Assembly (NCBI GenBank): GCA_009917455.1
Contig: QZDS01000001.1
Coordinates: 124,001 to 188,000, forward strand
DNA length: 64,000 bases
Direction of reading: 5' to 3'
DNA from: a bacterium 1xD8-48
Lineage (GTDB): Bacteria > Bacillota > Clostridia > Lachnospirales > Lachnospiraceae
This document shows, piece by piece, positions 18,215 through 26,763 of this stretch. The notes beneath the pieces are model-generated. The model was not told the DNA's origin and ran no database searches. It saw only the letters and a program-made list of their open reading frames with translations. Both the position numbers and the translations under genes were made by a program. Positions within the stretch are counted from its first letter, which is position 1. Every line of letters starts with the position of its first letter.

Positions 18215-19390
18215 TTAACTGGCTGTGCCGGAAAACCGGCTGCGTTGGTTTTCCGGCACAGCAAGGGGAAGCGTCACCGCAAGTTCCGTTGTCCCGTCAC
18301 TGCTGGATGCGGTAATCGTCCCGCGATGAAGGGTCACAATCTGTCTGGCTATGGAAAGTCCAAGCCCTGCCCCGCCTTTTCCGGTTCCCCGGGAGGAATC
18401 CAGACGGTAAAACTGCTCAAAGAGCCGCTCCAGCTTATCCTCAGGAATCGTATCGCCATGATTGCGGAAAGAAATCACCGCATTTTCATCACAGCGTTTT
18501 GCCGTAACCTCAATCTCCGTACCGCCATAGCTGTAGTTCACCGCATTGCGGAAAAGATTGTCAAAGACCCGCTCTATTTTATCGGAATCGCAATTTATCA
18601 TGATATCGTCTCCGGCACACAGGCGGCATTCCAGATTTTCTTCTTTCAGCATAGGATTAAATTCATAGACGAGCTGTTCCAGAAGACGGGTGAGATTGAT
18701 TTGGCTGTACTGTAATGTGATATCGGAGAGCTGAAATCTCGCAATTTCAAAAAATTCATTAATCAGTTCTTCAAGCCGCTCCGCCTTTGCAAGGGAGATA
18801 GAAAGATATTTTTCTGAAAGTTCCTTCGATATCTGCCTCTCGTCCCGCAAAAGGTTCAGATAACCAATCACAGAAGCCAGAGGCGTCTTTAAGTCGTGGG
18901 CCAGGTACATAATCAAATCATTTTTCCGTTTCTCCGACTCCAGCATCTCATTTTTCTGCCGTTCAATGGTATGTTTAACGGTATTCATTTTCCGCTCTAA
19001 GGGCAGCATTTCCGGGGACAGGGAAATCTCTCCCGCGTCTTCTTTTAACAGGGAATCCATTCCCTTATTGATTTCCACAAAATATTTTGTGAACCAGTTG
19101 AGATATATCATGAAAATAATCAGGATTGTCAGCAGAATGATTATCCATATGATACTGTCCTGATGCCTGCGGACAGAATTATGATAAAGCAGCACCGCCG
19201 CATCATAATCCAGACGAAATATTTCCTGAAAAGCAGCTACCGTCCAGTTGGCAACCCTCCCATGCCCTAAGAACATATAAAGAAACACGGGAATTGCGGC
19301 TCCCGTCAGTATCAGCAGGCTTGTCTGTATCAGAATCCTTATGCGGAAAGGCCGAAACTCCCTGTTTTTATGAAATTCCTTATTTTTCAA
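18215..19390 (-). CDS. vanS: VanS-type sensor histidine kinase
   Basis: 391 residues. The start is a TTG at 19390 inside the vanR end (11-base overlap); the next in-frame Met falls inside the first helix, so TTG is the likely start. Membrane helices at 17-41 and 79-100 flank a short external loop of about 37 residues, as in VanS. A dimerisation domain with H165 (YLAHDLKTPLASVIGYLNLL) is followed by an ATPase domain with NLFRNAVNYS and GGAGLGLSIA. It should phosphorylate VanR in response to glycopeptide or cell-wall stress. The 3' end of the gene forms a perfect inverted repeat. Confidence 0.9.
   Translation of the reverse strand: MKNKEFHKNREFRPFRIRILIQTSLLILTGAAIPVFLYMFLGHGRVANWTVAAFQEIFRLDYDAAVLLYHNSVRRHQDSIIWIIILLTILIIFMIYLNWFTKYFVEINKGMDSLLKEDAGEISLSPEMLPLERKMNTVKHTIERQKNEMLESEKRKNDLIMYLAHDLKTPLASVIGYLNLLRDERQISKELSEKYLSISLAKAERLEELINEFFEIARFQLSDITLQYSQINLTRLLEQLVYEFNPMLKEENLECRLCAGDDIMINCDSDKIERVFDNLFRNAVNYSYGGTEIEVTAKRCDENAVISFRNHGDTIPEDKLERLFEQFYRLDSSRGTGKGGAGLGLSIARQIVTLHRGTITASSSDGTTELAVTLPLAVPENQRSRFSGTAS
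18222..18262. repeat. perfect 16-bp inverted repeat at the vanS 3' end
   Basis: GCTGTGCCGGAAAACC at 18222-18237 and its exact reverse complement at 18247-18262 enclose a 9-base loop. It lies in the last codons of vanS and lacks a following T run. It could be a processing or stability hairpin that separates vanRS from vanGT expression. Confidence 0.7.
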
Positions 19391-20087
19391 TGGTGTAGCC
19401 CACCCCCCATACCGTTTTGATAAATTTCGGATTTTTGGCGGGCTCGTTCATCTTTTCCCGCAGCCTTCCGATGTGCGCCATAACCGTATTGTTATTATTT
19501 AAGTATTTCTCTCCCCAGACATTTTCAAACAGCTCCTCCGAGGAAACCACCGTGCCCTGACGCTCACACAGATACCAGAGAAGGGAGAATTCTATGGGCG
19601 TGAGCGAAAGCTCCTTTCCGAACAGGCTGCACTTATGGGTATCCTTATTAATCACAAGCCCTCTGATGTCGTACTCATTCCATTTATCGTCCCGGGCCGC
19701 GTTTCTTTGGCTTTGATTATAACGGGTATATCTGCGCAGCTGTGTTTTTACTCTGGCAGCCACTTCAAGGGGATTGAAAGGCTTTGTAATATAATCGTCC
19801 GCCCCGATGGCAAGTCCCATGATTTTATCCACATCCTCCCCCTTTGCCGTAAGCATAATGACCGGATAAAAATACTTTTCCCTGATTTTCCGGCAAATGC
19901 GAAAGCCGTCGATATCGGGAAGCATCACGTCCAGAATTACCAAATCCAAATCCGTGGTTTCAATGCATGCAAGCGCATCTCTTCCATTATAAAATTTGTA
20001 GACGGTATAGCCGTCGTTTCTCAGATATACCTCAATCAAATCGGCAATTTCTCTTTCGTCATCCACTATCAAAACCCGCTCGTTCAT
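19380..20087 (-). CDS. vanR: VanR-type response regulator
   Basis: 235 residues, OmpR class. The REC domain has D9/D10, phosphoacceptor D53 in VILDVMLPDIDG, T80 and K103-region KPFNPLEVAARV; the stretch GADDYITKPFNPLEVAARVKTQLRRYTRYN is very close to VanR proteins. The winged-helix DNA-binding domain occupies about 135-232 (LSLTPIEFSLLWYL, then ENVWGEKYLNNNNTVMAHIGRLREKM). It is the first gene of vanRS; a direct-repeat box 115 bases upstream suggests autoactivation. Confidence 0.92.
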   Translation of the reverse strand: MNERVLIVDDEREIADLIEVYLRNDGYTVYKFYNGRDALACIETTDLDLVILDVMLPDIDGFRICRKIREKYFYPVIMLTAKGEDVDKIMGLAIGADDYITKPFNPLEVAARVKTQLRRYTRYNQSQRNAARDDKWNEYDIRGLVINKDTHKCSLFGKELSLTPIEFSLLWYLCERQGTVVSSEELFENVWGEKYLNNNNTVMAHIGRLREKMNEPAKNPKFIKTVWGVGYTIEK

Positions 20088-20200
20088 TTCTTCCCCCTCT
20101 TCCGCGCCGTGTCATATGCGCTTTCCTCCTTAAATGTTAACAGAAAGGGAAATTCTGTTTCTAAACTTGTTCATAATATATCCGAATTTTTTCTGCGGAA

Positions 20201-20218
20201 TTTCTTATGATTTTCTTA
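20201..20218 (-). promoter_or_regulatory. candidate VanR box upstream of vanR
   Basis: On the minus strand TAAGAAA occurs twice, 11 bases apart, followed by ATTCCGCAG and an AT-rich TATATTATG that could be the -10 region. The block matches the one upstream of vanG. Confidence 0.6.
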
Positions 20219-20227
20219 AGAAGCCCC

Positions 20228-21583
20228 TTATGAGGATGCAGCCAGACGCCGGATTTTTTTCCACTTTTCCGTAAAGAAGTACGCCAGCATACACAGCATT
20301 CCGAAGGTAAAGCTGATGGGGAAGCAGGCCATAATATATTTTCCGTCAATAAAATGCCCAATCAGCCAGGCGCTGGGAATCCGCACCACCCACAGCATGA
20401 CGATATTAACGATGGTGGAATACTTCACCTCCCCCATTCCGTTTACAAAAGAAATAATTCCGTTAAAGACCGCAAAGGTCCAGAGGGAAGGAACCACCAC
20501 TTTGATATAAAGCTCCGCCATCTCAAGAACTGCAGTATCTTTTGTAAAAAGCTCTAAAACAGGACGGCAGAACACCGCTACAAGGACGCCCAGGAGCATC
20601 GTGCAGAGTCCGGAGTAAAAAGGAATCACGCTCCCTCCCTTTTTCAGTCTCACATAATTTTTGCTGCCCAGATTCTGCCCGGAAAAGGTGGTTGCCGCCG
20701 ATGAAAAGGAACTGATTGCCACATTCGCCACTCCCGTCACCTTGGTCGCCACGGAGCAGGCGGCCATAAAGGTGGAGCCCTGGGCGTTTATCAGGGACTG
20801 CATCAGCACATGCCCCACGGAATAAATAGAATTGTTGAGCCCAAGGGGCAGCCCTACCCGGATAATGGAGTGAAGCATGTCCTTATCCAGATGCTTTGGC
20901 AGCACCTTATATTCCAGCTCCGGATACTTTTTCCTTATGTAAAAAATGCTGAACACCCAGGATGCGTACATGGCAATAATCGTCGCCAGGGCTGCGCCCG
21001 CCACATCCATGGAAAAGCCTGCCACAAAGACAACGTCAAGCACAATATTCATCAGGCAGGATACCAGAAGGAACAAAAGGGAGGCCCGGCTGTCGCCGAC
21101 ACCTCTTAAAATCCCCGCATTCATATTGTAGCCCATGTTTCCCAGCGTCCCCAGAAAAAAAATCCGCAGATAAGCCACGGACAGGTCCCAGGCGTCCGAC
21201 GGTGTCTGCATAAAGCGCAGAATAAGAGGCCCGAGGAAAATCCCCGCAATCGTCAGAGGAACGGAGCACAGAAAGACAAACACGGAGGCCGTATCCACAA
21301 GACGGTTAAGGCTCTTCGTATCACCGCTGCCGGTGTACTGGGATACCAGAATTGAGACTCCTGTCCCGATTCCGAGAAAAATACACAGAAAAACCTCCAC
21401 CGGCTGCGCGCTGGTTCCCACCGCCGCCAGCGACACGGAATTACAGAAATTCCCGATAACCAGCGTATCAACTGTGTTGTAAAGCTGCTGCAGGATATTG
21501 CCAAAGCAGATAGGTAAGGCAAACAAAACCACCAGCTTCATAATCGGCCCGCGGGTCATATCGATTTTCTTTGACGAATGCAT
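20228..21583 (-). CDS. MATE-family multidrug/Na+ efflux transporter
   Basis: 451 residues and 12 predicted helices. Typical MATE features are PILKL-like RGPIMKLVVLFALPICFGNILQQLYNTVDTLVIG at the start, GIGTGVSILVSQYTGSGD near 75-92, and the repeat-related second half with SIYSVGHVLMQSLIN and FSGQNLGSKNY. It belongs to the DinF/NorM-like group common in Clostridia. Its end lies 10 bases upstream of the VanR box on the same strand, but it is probably transcribed separately. Substrate unknown. Confidence 0.88.
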   Translation of the reverse strand: MHSSKKIDMTRGPIMKLVVLFALPICFGNILQQLYNTVDTLVIGNFCNSVSLAAVGTSAQPVEVFLCIFLGIGTGVSILVSQYTGSGDTKSLNRLVDTASVFVFLCSVPLTIAGIFLGPLILRFMQTPSDAWDLSVAYLRIFFLGTLGNMGYNMNAGILRGVGDSRASLLFLLVSCLMNIVLDVVFVAGFSMDVAGAALATIIAMYASWVFSIFYIRKKYPELEYKVLPKHLDKDMLHSIIRVGLPLGLNNSIYSVGHVLMQSLINAQGSTFMAACSVATKVTGVANVAISSFSSAATTFSGQNLGSKNYVRLKKGGSVIPFYSGLCTMLLGVLVAVFCRPVLELFTKDTAVLEMAELYIKVVVPSLWTFAVFNGIISFVNGMGEVKYSTIVNIVMLWVVRIPSAWLIGHFIDGKYIMACFPISFTFGMLCMLAYFFTEKWKKIRRLAASS

Positions 21584-21787
21584 GATTTATCCTTCTTTCC
21601 ATGAAAAGCGTTATCAGATTACCCTCAATATACTCCTTTTTCTAAATTAATGCTACTGTAAAAAAAATTTTACAATTTTTTAACACATTTTACTGAATAT
21701 CCTGTATACTAAACAGGTAGATATCCCATAATACAACAGACATAAAAGCCGTTTATACGGCTCATTCGACATCAAGGAGGGTTGTTT

Positions 21788-22018
21788 ATGCACTTAAAAG
21801 CCAACATCAATATCGTGGAATTTTTGGAACAGGTAAAAAAATGCGACGGGGAGGTTCTTTATGAAACCCCGGAGGGCGACCGCATTGCCCTGAAATCCAC
21901 ACTGAGCCAGTATATATTCCGCACCATCGCTTCCAATCCCGAGCTTCTAAAAAACGGAACCATCAGTTTCAAGCTGGAAGAAGATAAAAATATTTTGCAT
22001 AAATTCTTATGTGAATAA
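21788..22018 (+). CDS. small PolyA-binding/HPr-like unknown protein
   Basis: 76 residues from the ATG at 21788, seven bases after an AAGGAGGG site. The sequence (HLKANINIVEFLEQVKKCDGEVLYETPEGDRIALKSTLSQY) looks like a compact alpha/beta protein found in many Lachnospiraceae, but I do not recognise a named family. There is no membrane segment or signal. It is followed 19 bases later by a nitroreductase gene, so the two are probably co-transcribed. The descriptive call refers only to size and fold impression; function is unknown. Confidence 0.65.
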   Translation: MHLKANINIVEFLEQVKKCDGEVLYETPEGDRIALKSTLSQYIFRTIASNPELLKNGTISFKLEEDKNILHKFLCE

Positions 22019-22037
22019 AATAAATGGAGGATATGTA

Positions 22038-22568
22038 ATGAGTAATGTAATTGAAACCATCAAAACGCGAAGCTCCACAAGAGGCTATACTGCCGAGGCT
22101 TTGACGGAAGAGGAGCTGAATATTCTGATTCATGCCGGCTTAAAGGCGCCCACGGCGGCCAACAGACAGGAAATTCATTTTACCGTGCTGCAGGGCGGTA
22201 ACCCGATTTTAACAGAGCTTGAAGATGACAAAAACCGTCTCCGCAATATCGTCTCGCCTCCCCACAATTTTTATTATGAGGCGCCCACAGTGGTGATTAT
22301 AAGTGCGGACAGAGATTATCGCTGGAGCGCCCTTGACGCCGGCATTGCGGTGGAAAACATGGCTCTTGCCGCTGAAGGCCTCGGTCTTGGGAATCTGATT
22401 ATCGGATGCATTTATGATGCGATAAGGGGTGAAAAGAGAGATTATTACGCAAAGGCATTAAAGCTGCCCGAAAATTATGAGTATCAGATTGCCATTGCTT
22501 TCGGACACAAGGCAGTAACCAAAGAGCCCCATACATACGAAACCGAAAAGCAGGTTACTTATCTTTAA
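22038..22568 (+). CDS. nitroreductase-family FMN oxidoreductase
   Basis: 176 residues from the ATG at 22038, preceded by GGAGG. N-terminal IKTRSSTRGYTAEALTEEEL gives the FMN-phosphate Arg-x-Ser pair, APTAANRQEIHF the second cofactor motif, and AAEGLGLGNLIIGCI the conserved Gly-rich region. Such enzymes reduce nitro compounds, quinones or flavin-linked substrates with NAD(P)H. It is a short single-domain version. A bidirectional terminator follows. Confidence 0.88.
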   Translation: MSNVIETIKTRSSTRGYTAEALTEEELNILIHAGLKAPTAANRQEIHFTVLQGGNPILTELEDDKNRLRNIVSPPHNFYYEAPTVVIISADRDYRWSALDAGIAVENMALAAEGLGLGNLIIGCIYDAIRGEKRDYYAKALKLPENYEYQIAIAFGHKAVTKEPHTYETEKQVTYL

Positions 22569-22616
22569 GAACCCATCAGGTGATGCCGCGCTTCGCAAGC
22601 CGGCTTATTGATGAAA

Positions 22617-22653
22617 ACAGGGACTTCCGTCTTAAAAATCCGGAAGTCCCTGT
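22617..22653. terminator. bidirectional terminator
   Basis: ACAGGGACTTCCG and CGGAAGTCCCTGT form a 13-bp stem with a 10-base loop between the converging nitroreductase and solute-binding-protein genes. The minus-strand side is followed by TTTTC and the plus-strand side by an AT-rich stretch. Confidence 0.8.
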
Positions 22654-22679
22654 ATTATACTGTAAGATAAATGATAAGA

Positions 22680-23990
22680 TTACTGACCGCCGGACAGCGA
22701 CTCTTCCTGCAGCCTGTCAAATTCAGCCATACACTCATCCACGTCCGCCCCCTCTAACAGCTTCCGGACGATAAGACAGGTATTCCCCCACTGCTCCACT
22801 TTCATATTGGCGTTGGAGGCAAGGACATATTTATCTTCCTCTATGAGCTCATTCAAAGGCCTTAACGCGGGAACACACTCTACCTCCACATTCTTCGACG
22901 GAGAAATCACCTTGTTTGTTTCCGCATACAGCAAAAGCGCCTCGTCAGAAAGAATCACGTCCAGAACATCCATCGTATCTTCCAGATGCTCTGCATCGAC
23001 ACAGACACTGTATCCGGTTATCGTCACTACTGCCATAGGTCCCAAATCACTTGGAAAACCGATTACCTGCAGATTAAAGTCCGGCGTCCCGTAAGCGGTT
23101 TCCGAATTAGCGGCGCTCCAGTAGGCCATTACAATCGGCGTTTTCTGCGCCAGGAAATCCGGCCCTTCTCCCTCAATGGCTTCATAGGTATACGCCGTCT
23201 CCGCGTCAATGTAACCCCTGTCAATCATCTCCTTCAGATATTCAAAACCCGGACGCATATAATCGCTGTATTTTTTCTCTCCGTTATTTAACGCCTCTAT
23301 TTCCGCTTCTGTATTTCCGCCGCCATATAATTCCGCATAAGCCTGGGCAAAAACAATATTTTCCAACCACCATCTGTTTGCGCCAATCGGGGTTTCAATC
23401 CCGTTTTCCTTAAAAACCCGGCAGCATTCCATCAAATCCTCCGGCGTCTGCGGCAGTTCAAGATTATATTCGTCGAACATGTCCTTATTGACAAATAATC
23501 CATAGGCTACAACTTCCTGTGGAATGCCTATCAGTTTCCCGTCAAAGGTATTGGCGGTTGTCACAACCTCCCGCAGATTATCCACACAGTCAAGCTCTGA
23601 CAAATCTGCCAGCCTTCCTTCCTCTCCCAATGTCTGAATGATATCGGGATTGAGAAGATATAAATCGTCCATACTATTTCTCACCCTGTCAAGCGTCACA
23701 TCATCGTAGGTTTTTTCCTGATAGTTCTCCGCCGTATAGGTTCTGTACTCTACCGTCAGCCCAAGCTGTTCCTCCGCCATGCTCACGGTAATATCAAAAG
23801 CTGTTCTGGATATATTTTCAGCTCCCGGATTTGACTTTTCCATGGGGCCGAATAAGTTGACGACTTTTTCCTCCTCCGCCTCCTCCACCATCAGATTGGA
23901 ATCCGGCTCTACGCCTCCGCACGCAGTTATTGAAAGCGCCGTAACGGCAGCCAGACACGCTGCAAAAATATTCCTGATACTGCCTTTCAT
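22680..23990 (-). CDS. ABC-type extracellular solute-binding lipoprotein (family 1, sugar type)
   Basis: 436 residues. A signal peptide ends in lipobox SITAC at about 20-24, so the protein is lipid anchored outside the membrane. The body is a family 1 solute-binding fold with TFDGKLIGIPQEVVAYGLFVNKDMFDEY near 150-175, and WWLENIVFAQAYAELYGGG. No permease or ATPase genes accompany it. It directly follows a hybrid histidine kinase, whose stop is four bases upstream, so it may be a periplasmic-type sensor subunit of that kinase rather than a transporter part. That role is inference from context. Confidence 0.85.
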   Translation of the reverse strand: MKGSIRNIFAACLAAVTALSITACGGVEPDSNLMVEEAEEEKVVNLFGPMEKSNPGAENISRTAFDITVSMAEEQLGLTVEYRTYTAENYQEKTYDDVTLDRVRNSMDDLYLLNPDIIQTLGEEGRLADLSELDCVDNLREVVTTANTFDGKLIGIPQEVVAYGLFVNKDMFDEYNLELPQTPEDLMECCRVFKENGIETPIGANRWWLENIVFAQAYAELYGGGNTEAEIEALNNGEKKYSDYMRPGFEYLKEMIDRGYIDAETAYTYEAIEGEGPDFLAQKTPIVMAYWSAANSETAYGTPDFNLQVIGFPSDLGPMAVVTITGYSVCVDAEHLEDTMDVLDVILSDEALLLYAETNKVISPSKNVEVECVPALRPLNELIEEDKYVLASNANMKVEQWGNTCLIVRKLLEGADVDECMAEFDRLQEESLSGGQ

Positions 23991-23993
23991 TAC

Positions 23994-26597
23994 TTAACCC
24001 TTTCTTATTACATATTGATCCAATGTCGCCCTGAGCACTTCCATATCAATAGGTTTCGCCACATGGGCGTCCATACCGGCCTCCAGGGCCTCCTTGACAT
24101 CCTCCGCAAAAGCGTTCGCCGTCATGGCGATAACCGGTATATTTCCCGCGTCGCTTCTCTGCAATGCCCGTATGGCTTTCGTAGCCTCATATCCGTTCAT
24201 AACCGGCATTTGAACATCCATCAAAATGGCGTCAAACTCTCCTTCTTCGGAAGCGGAAAAACGCTCAAAGACCAGCTTGCCGTTTTCTGCTATTTCGCAG
24301 CTTATCCCCTCCATATCCAAAAGCTCCCGCAAAATCTCCGCATTGATTTCATTATCCTCCGCCGCCAGAAGATGCAGCCCTTTCAAACTGCTGATTTCCT
24401 CTTTCTTTGCCGCCTCGTCCTCTTCTCTGTGTTCCATCTGCATTTCAAGGATTTTTTCCTTAAATGCAGATACAAAAAACGGTTTGGCAAGAACTCCGGC
24501 ATTACCTATATCATACACTCCTTTAAGGAGCTCTTCTCCGTCATAGGCCGTCAAAAATAAAATCTGTATATGCCCGCCTGTAATTTCCCTGATTTTTTCC
24601 GCCGTTTCAAAGCCGTTCATAACAGGCATTTTCCAGTCAAGCAAAACTATCTGGTAAACCTCGCCTGCTCCTTCCGCTTTCTCCACTGCCTCCACGGCTT
24701 CCTTCCCGCCAAAGGCCGCATCCACTGTAACGCCGGTATCTCTCATAAGCGTCTGAATGCCCTGGCATATTTCCTTCTCGTCGTCCACCGCCAGAATGCG
24801 GGAAATTCCGTTTTTGCTCCAGAAATTGTTATCGTCCTGTTCGTCAGGTATACGAAGCTCCAGCTCCACTCTGAAAAGGCTTCCTTTGTCAATCTCGCTG
24901 AAAACCTCTATCGTCCCTCCCATAAGCTCCACAATATTTTTGGTAATCGCCATACCAAGGCCGGTACCCTGCACTTTGTTTGTGGTAGAGTTTTCCGCTC
25001 TTGTAAAGGCGTCAAAAATAGTCTTTAAATATTCTTCCGTCATTCCATATCCGTCGTCCTCCACTTCAATACGGATATGTTCAAACTGATTGGAATGCTG
25101 TTTAAGTCCGATAAGGCGAAACCAGATGTTTCCTCCTTCCGGCGTATACTTCACCGCGTTGGAAAGCAGATTTATTAATATCTGATTAAGCCTGGTCTCA
25201 TCGCCAATCAAATACTCATGTTCTATTCCTGTTACCGACACATGAAACTCCTGATGTCTTGCGCCGGCCATGGGACGGATAATCGCATCCACGGACGACA
25301 CCAGATTGCTCAGGGTAAATTCCCCGATTGTAAGCACAACCTTCCCGCTTTCAATCTTGGAAACGTCCAGCACATCGTTAATCAGGCTGAGAAGATGCCG
25401 GCCGGACGCGGTAATTTTTTTTGTATATTCCCGTACCTTGGCCGCATTATCCGCATCCTTGGCGAGTAACGTCGTAAATCCGAGGATTGCATTCATGGGC
25501 GTACGTATATCATGAGACATATTAGAGAGGAACATTGTTTTGGAATTACTTGCAATCTGCGCCGCCTGCAGCGCTTCTGCAAGCTGCCTGTTATGTATCT
25601 CTCTTTCTTTCTCCCTTTCCTTACGGATATTATACTGCTGTCTCTGGTTGAAATAGTAAAGGACGAAGCAAAGGAAAAAAGCCACCAGCATGACAATCAC
25701 CACAATATAAATATTCTGGTTTACCGCTTTCCCTTCCTGCTGAATCGCTTCAATCGGCACATAACCGATAAGATATATCGCTCCGTCGTTTACCGCCCAC
25801 ATATAAATCAGAGAACGCTTTTCCTGAATATCATGATAAAACATAATATTTTTTCCCTGACTCACGCTTTCCGATATCTCATCCTGAAGCTGCTCGTCAA
25901 GAATCCTGTTGGCCCGGTAAAAATCCTGCAGATTTAAGTGCCCTGCATTCCGCTCTCCCATACCTCTGGGCTTTAAGACAAGCCTTTCGCTCTTTCCGTC
26001 CATAATGTAGAGCATGGCGCTTCCGTTATAAAATTCTCCTGGAAGTATTTCCTCAAAGGAGTCATAGATATACTCTATATAAAGCGTTGCAATTTGCTCG
26101 TATCCTTTCTTCACAGGACATTTGATGGTATATGCCCACGTTCCCATGTCGTTTATGTAGGACTGGGAAACGGGCAGCTCATCCACCATATATCCGGCTG
26201 AAAAATCCAGCCCTTCTTCCGTAAACACTTCCCCCGTATTGGAAATTCCTTCCGTTTTCCCTGACAATATCACCGACAGCTTTACCATTGTACGGTTCTT
26301 CTTATAGGAAGATGCGGATAAAAACGCCTCAGGATTATCAGTCGTCAAAATTTCCTGCGCAATCATCTTCTGAAATTCCGCTTCCTTCACCAGAACTGCC
26401 TCTACCGTACCTTTAATGAGCGCCAGGCTTTCACTGAGATTGTGAATCGCCGAGGCAGACATTTCCCCGGTAATCCGCCTTGATACAGAAAAAACAACGC
26501 CGCCCAATATACAAAAAACCAATATAATTGACAAAAGCAGAGACATTTCTCTGTTTTTTCCGCTTTTGTTTCGCTTTTTTTCCACCTTAATCTCCAT
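23994..26597 (-). CDS. hybrid sensor histidine kinase with two receiver domains
   Basis: 867 residues: membrane helix at about 20-38, extracellular sensing domain at 40-292 (Cache-like size), second helix at 295-315, coiled linker, HisKA with H362 (SNMSHDIRTPMNAILGF), HATPase (NLLSNAVKYT, GTGLGMAITKN), REC1 from about 606 (RILAVDDEKEI, LLDWKMPVMNG) and REC2 from about 735 (HLLAAEDNEINAEI, LMDVQMPVMNGYEATKAI). There is no Hpt or output domain. It lies upstream of the lipoprotein gene and downstream of the hemerythrin-CheX-REC gene, all on one strand, suggesting a phosphorelay that senses a ligand through the lipoprotein. Confidence 0.9.
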   Translation of the reverse strand: MEIKVEKKRNKSGKNREMSLLLSIILVFCILGGVVFSVSRRITGEMSASAIHNLSESLALIKGTVEAVLVKEAEFQKMIAQEILTTDNPEAFLSASSYKKNRTMVKLSVILSGKTEGISNTGEVFTEEGLDFSAGYMVDELPVSQSYINDMGTWAYTIKCPVKKGYEQIATLYIEYIYDSFEEILPGEFYNGSAMLYIMDGKSERLVLKPRGMGERNAGHLNLQDFYRANRILDEQLQDEISESVSQGKNIMFYHDIQEKRSLIYMWAVNDGAIYLIGYVPIEAIQQEGKAVNQNIYIVVIVMLVAFFLCFVLYYFNQRQQYNIRKEREKEREIHNRQLAEALQAAQIASNSKTMFLSNMSHDIRTPMNAILGFTTLLAKDADNAAKVREYTKKITASGRHLLSLINDVLDVSKIESGKVVLTIGEFTLSNLVSSVDAIIRPMAGARHQEFHVSVTGIEHEYLIGDETRLNQILINLLSNAVKYTPEGGNIWFRLIGLKQHSNQFEHIRIEVEDDGYGMTEEYLKTIFDAFTRAENSTTNKVQGTGLGMAITKNIVELMGGTIEVFSEIDKGSLFRVELELRIPDEQDDNNFWSKNGISRILAVDDEKEICQGIQTLMRDTGVTVDAAFGGKEAVEAVEKAEGAGEVYQIVLLDWKMPVMNGFETAEKIREITGGHIQILFLTAYDGEELLKGVYDIGNAGVLAKPFFVSAFKEKILEMQMEHREEDEAAKKEEISSLKGLHLLAAEDNEINAEILRELLDMEGISCEIAENGKLVFERFSASEEGEFDAILMDVQMPVMNGYEATKAIRALQRSDAGNIPVIAMTANAFAEDVKEALEAGMDAHVAKPIDMEVLRATLDQYVIRKG

Positions 26598-26717
26598 TCC
26601 GCCTCCTGTAAAACAGCGAAAAAATGTTTTTCTGGTAATTATTATATCCTTACCATTGTTCTTCTGTCAATGTTATTCCCAATGTGGGAATTAATTGGTT
26701 TTCCGGTGTTCGTTTGA

Positions 26718-26751
26718 GAAAAAAGGGACTGCCTTGCCGGCAATCCCCTTT
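26718..26751 (-). terminator. terminator of the hemerythrin-CheX-REC gene
   Basis: On the minus strand an imperfect stem AAAGGGGATTGCC / GGCAGTCCCTTT runs into TTTTCTC directly after the stop codon. It separates this gene from the hybrid-kinase operon downstream. Confidence 0.65.
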
Positions 26752-26763
26752 CCGTTTGCTTCT

